Shown: positions 47,230 through 47,362 of the stretch, piece by piece
How the letters are laid out: each line of letters opens with the position of its first letter
Numbering within the stretch: position 1 is the stretch's first letter
DNA from: Thermoleophilaceae bacterium
GTDB taxonomy: Bacteria; Actinomycetota; Thermoleophilia; Solirubrobacterales; Thermoleophilaceae
Assembly: GCA_016929195.1 (NCBI GenBank)
Contig: JAFGJG010000114.1
Span: 1-47,362, forward strand
Direction of reading: 5' to 3'
Length of the DNA: 47,362 bases
Notes under the pieces: generated by a model
The model's database searches: none
Seen by the model: the letters and a program-made list of their open reading frames with translations, nothing else
What the model was told of the DNA's origin: nothing
Position numbers and translations under genes: made by a program

Positions 47230-47362
47230 GGCAGCCGGGGGCTCGCGCCCCCGGACCCCCGCGGCACCTGGCCGGTTGGTGGCGGCCGGGGGCTCGCGCC
47301 CCCGGACCCCCGCGGCACCTGGCCGGTTGGTGGCGGCCGGGGGCTCGCGCCCCCGGACCCCC
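47230..47362. repeat. 51-bp tandem repeat with hairpin, continuing past the window
   Basis: Two full 51-bp units (47230-47280 and 47281-47331) differ at one base, and a third is cut by the window end (47332-47362). Each contains CCGGGGGC-TCGC-GCCCCCGG, a perfect 8-bp stem with a 4-nt loop, followed by ACCCCCG. The array begins right after the cytochrome stop. The motif resembles GC terminator-like repeats common in actinobacterial genomes, so serial terminators are a fair reading. Confidence 0.85.

Noticed and set aside
1-47362. tRNA, rRNA, CRISPR arrays, IS elements, prophage or attachment sites
   Set aside because: None seen. Intergenic gaps are all below 300 nt; the largest (31383-31645) is accounted for by the riboswitch and the rplM leader. 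No transposase, integrase or regularly spaced repeat was found.

Overview
The window is 47.4 kb of very GC-rich, gene-dense bacterial DNA with almost no spacer. Several traits point to a deep-branching actinobacterium, most plausibly class Thermoleophilia (Solirubrobacterales or Gaiellales type). These are heavy use of GTG starts, operons joined by 4-nt stop/start overlaps, many apparently leaderless genes with a TANNNT hexamer 6-11 nt before the start codon, a GuaB3-type IMP dehydrogenase paralogue next to guaA, and a c-di-AMP (ydaO/yuaA) riboswitch over an M23 endopeptidase. The taxonomic call is inference from gene content and style; no marker was compared by alignment.

Layout. 1-129 is the 3' end of an acyl-CoA dehydrogenase, closed by a nested inverted repeat. 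209-8616 is mostly minus strand: a HEXXH peptidase-like protein, a DUF1802 protein, a 3-hydroxyisobutyrate dehydrogenase-like enzyme, hyuB and hyuA, a small Cys/His-cluster protein, a flavin reductase and nadB. A histone-deacetylase-like hydrolase diverges from nadB. 9617-14246 (minus) is a methyltransferase, asnB, glycosyltransferase and SPOR-domain cluster. 14358-17769 (plus) holds a Flp-like pilin, then murI, rph, rdgB and a cation efflux gene. 17928-21320 is a coupled operon of two small unknown genes with tldD and tldE. 21409-25166 runs HU, pyrF, a LysM protein, a D-Ala-D-Ala carboxypeptidase and a PfkB sugar kinase. 25239-28090 is guaB3-guaA.

28095-31355 (mainly minus) has a cupin, a class III aminotransferase and the riboswitch-controlled M23 peptidase, with a GlsB-like membrane protein on the plus strand. 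31646-42365 is a long plus-strand run: rplM, rpsI (with a striking acidic extension), glmM, glmS, acpS, NAD(P)HX repair, a CBS protein, alr, a CCA-adding-like enzyme, corA and a HIT protein. 42472-42908 is cspA-infA. The remainder holds a secreted protein, a membrane protein, a STAS protein, a minus-strand lipoprotein and zinc-ribbon gene, a glycosyltransferase and a diheme cytochrome c. The window ends inside a 51-bp tandem repeat.

Functionally, much of the window concerns the cell envelope: UDP-GlcNAc synthesis (GlmS, GlmM), D-amino acids (MurI, Alr), peptidoglycan trimming (DacA-like, M23, LysM, SPOR) and surface glycosylation. The rest is translation and RNA maturation (L13, S9, IF-1, RNase PH, nucleotidyltransferase) and nucleotide or cofactor upkeep (GuaA, GuaB3, PyrF, RdgB, NadB, NnrDE). 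There is no prophage, IS element, CRISPR array, tRNA or rRNA. No complete novel system is evident. The most unusual signals are regulatory and architectural: paired overlapping divergent -10 boxes at near-leaderless genes, stop codons reused as -10 boxes, convergent genes sharing a CTAG stop, likely CTG starts, a basic leader ORF abutting cspA, a 171-residue acidic extension on ribosomal protein S9, and two repeat structures at the window ends.
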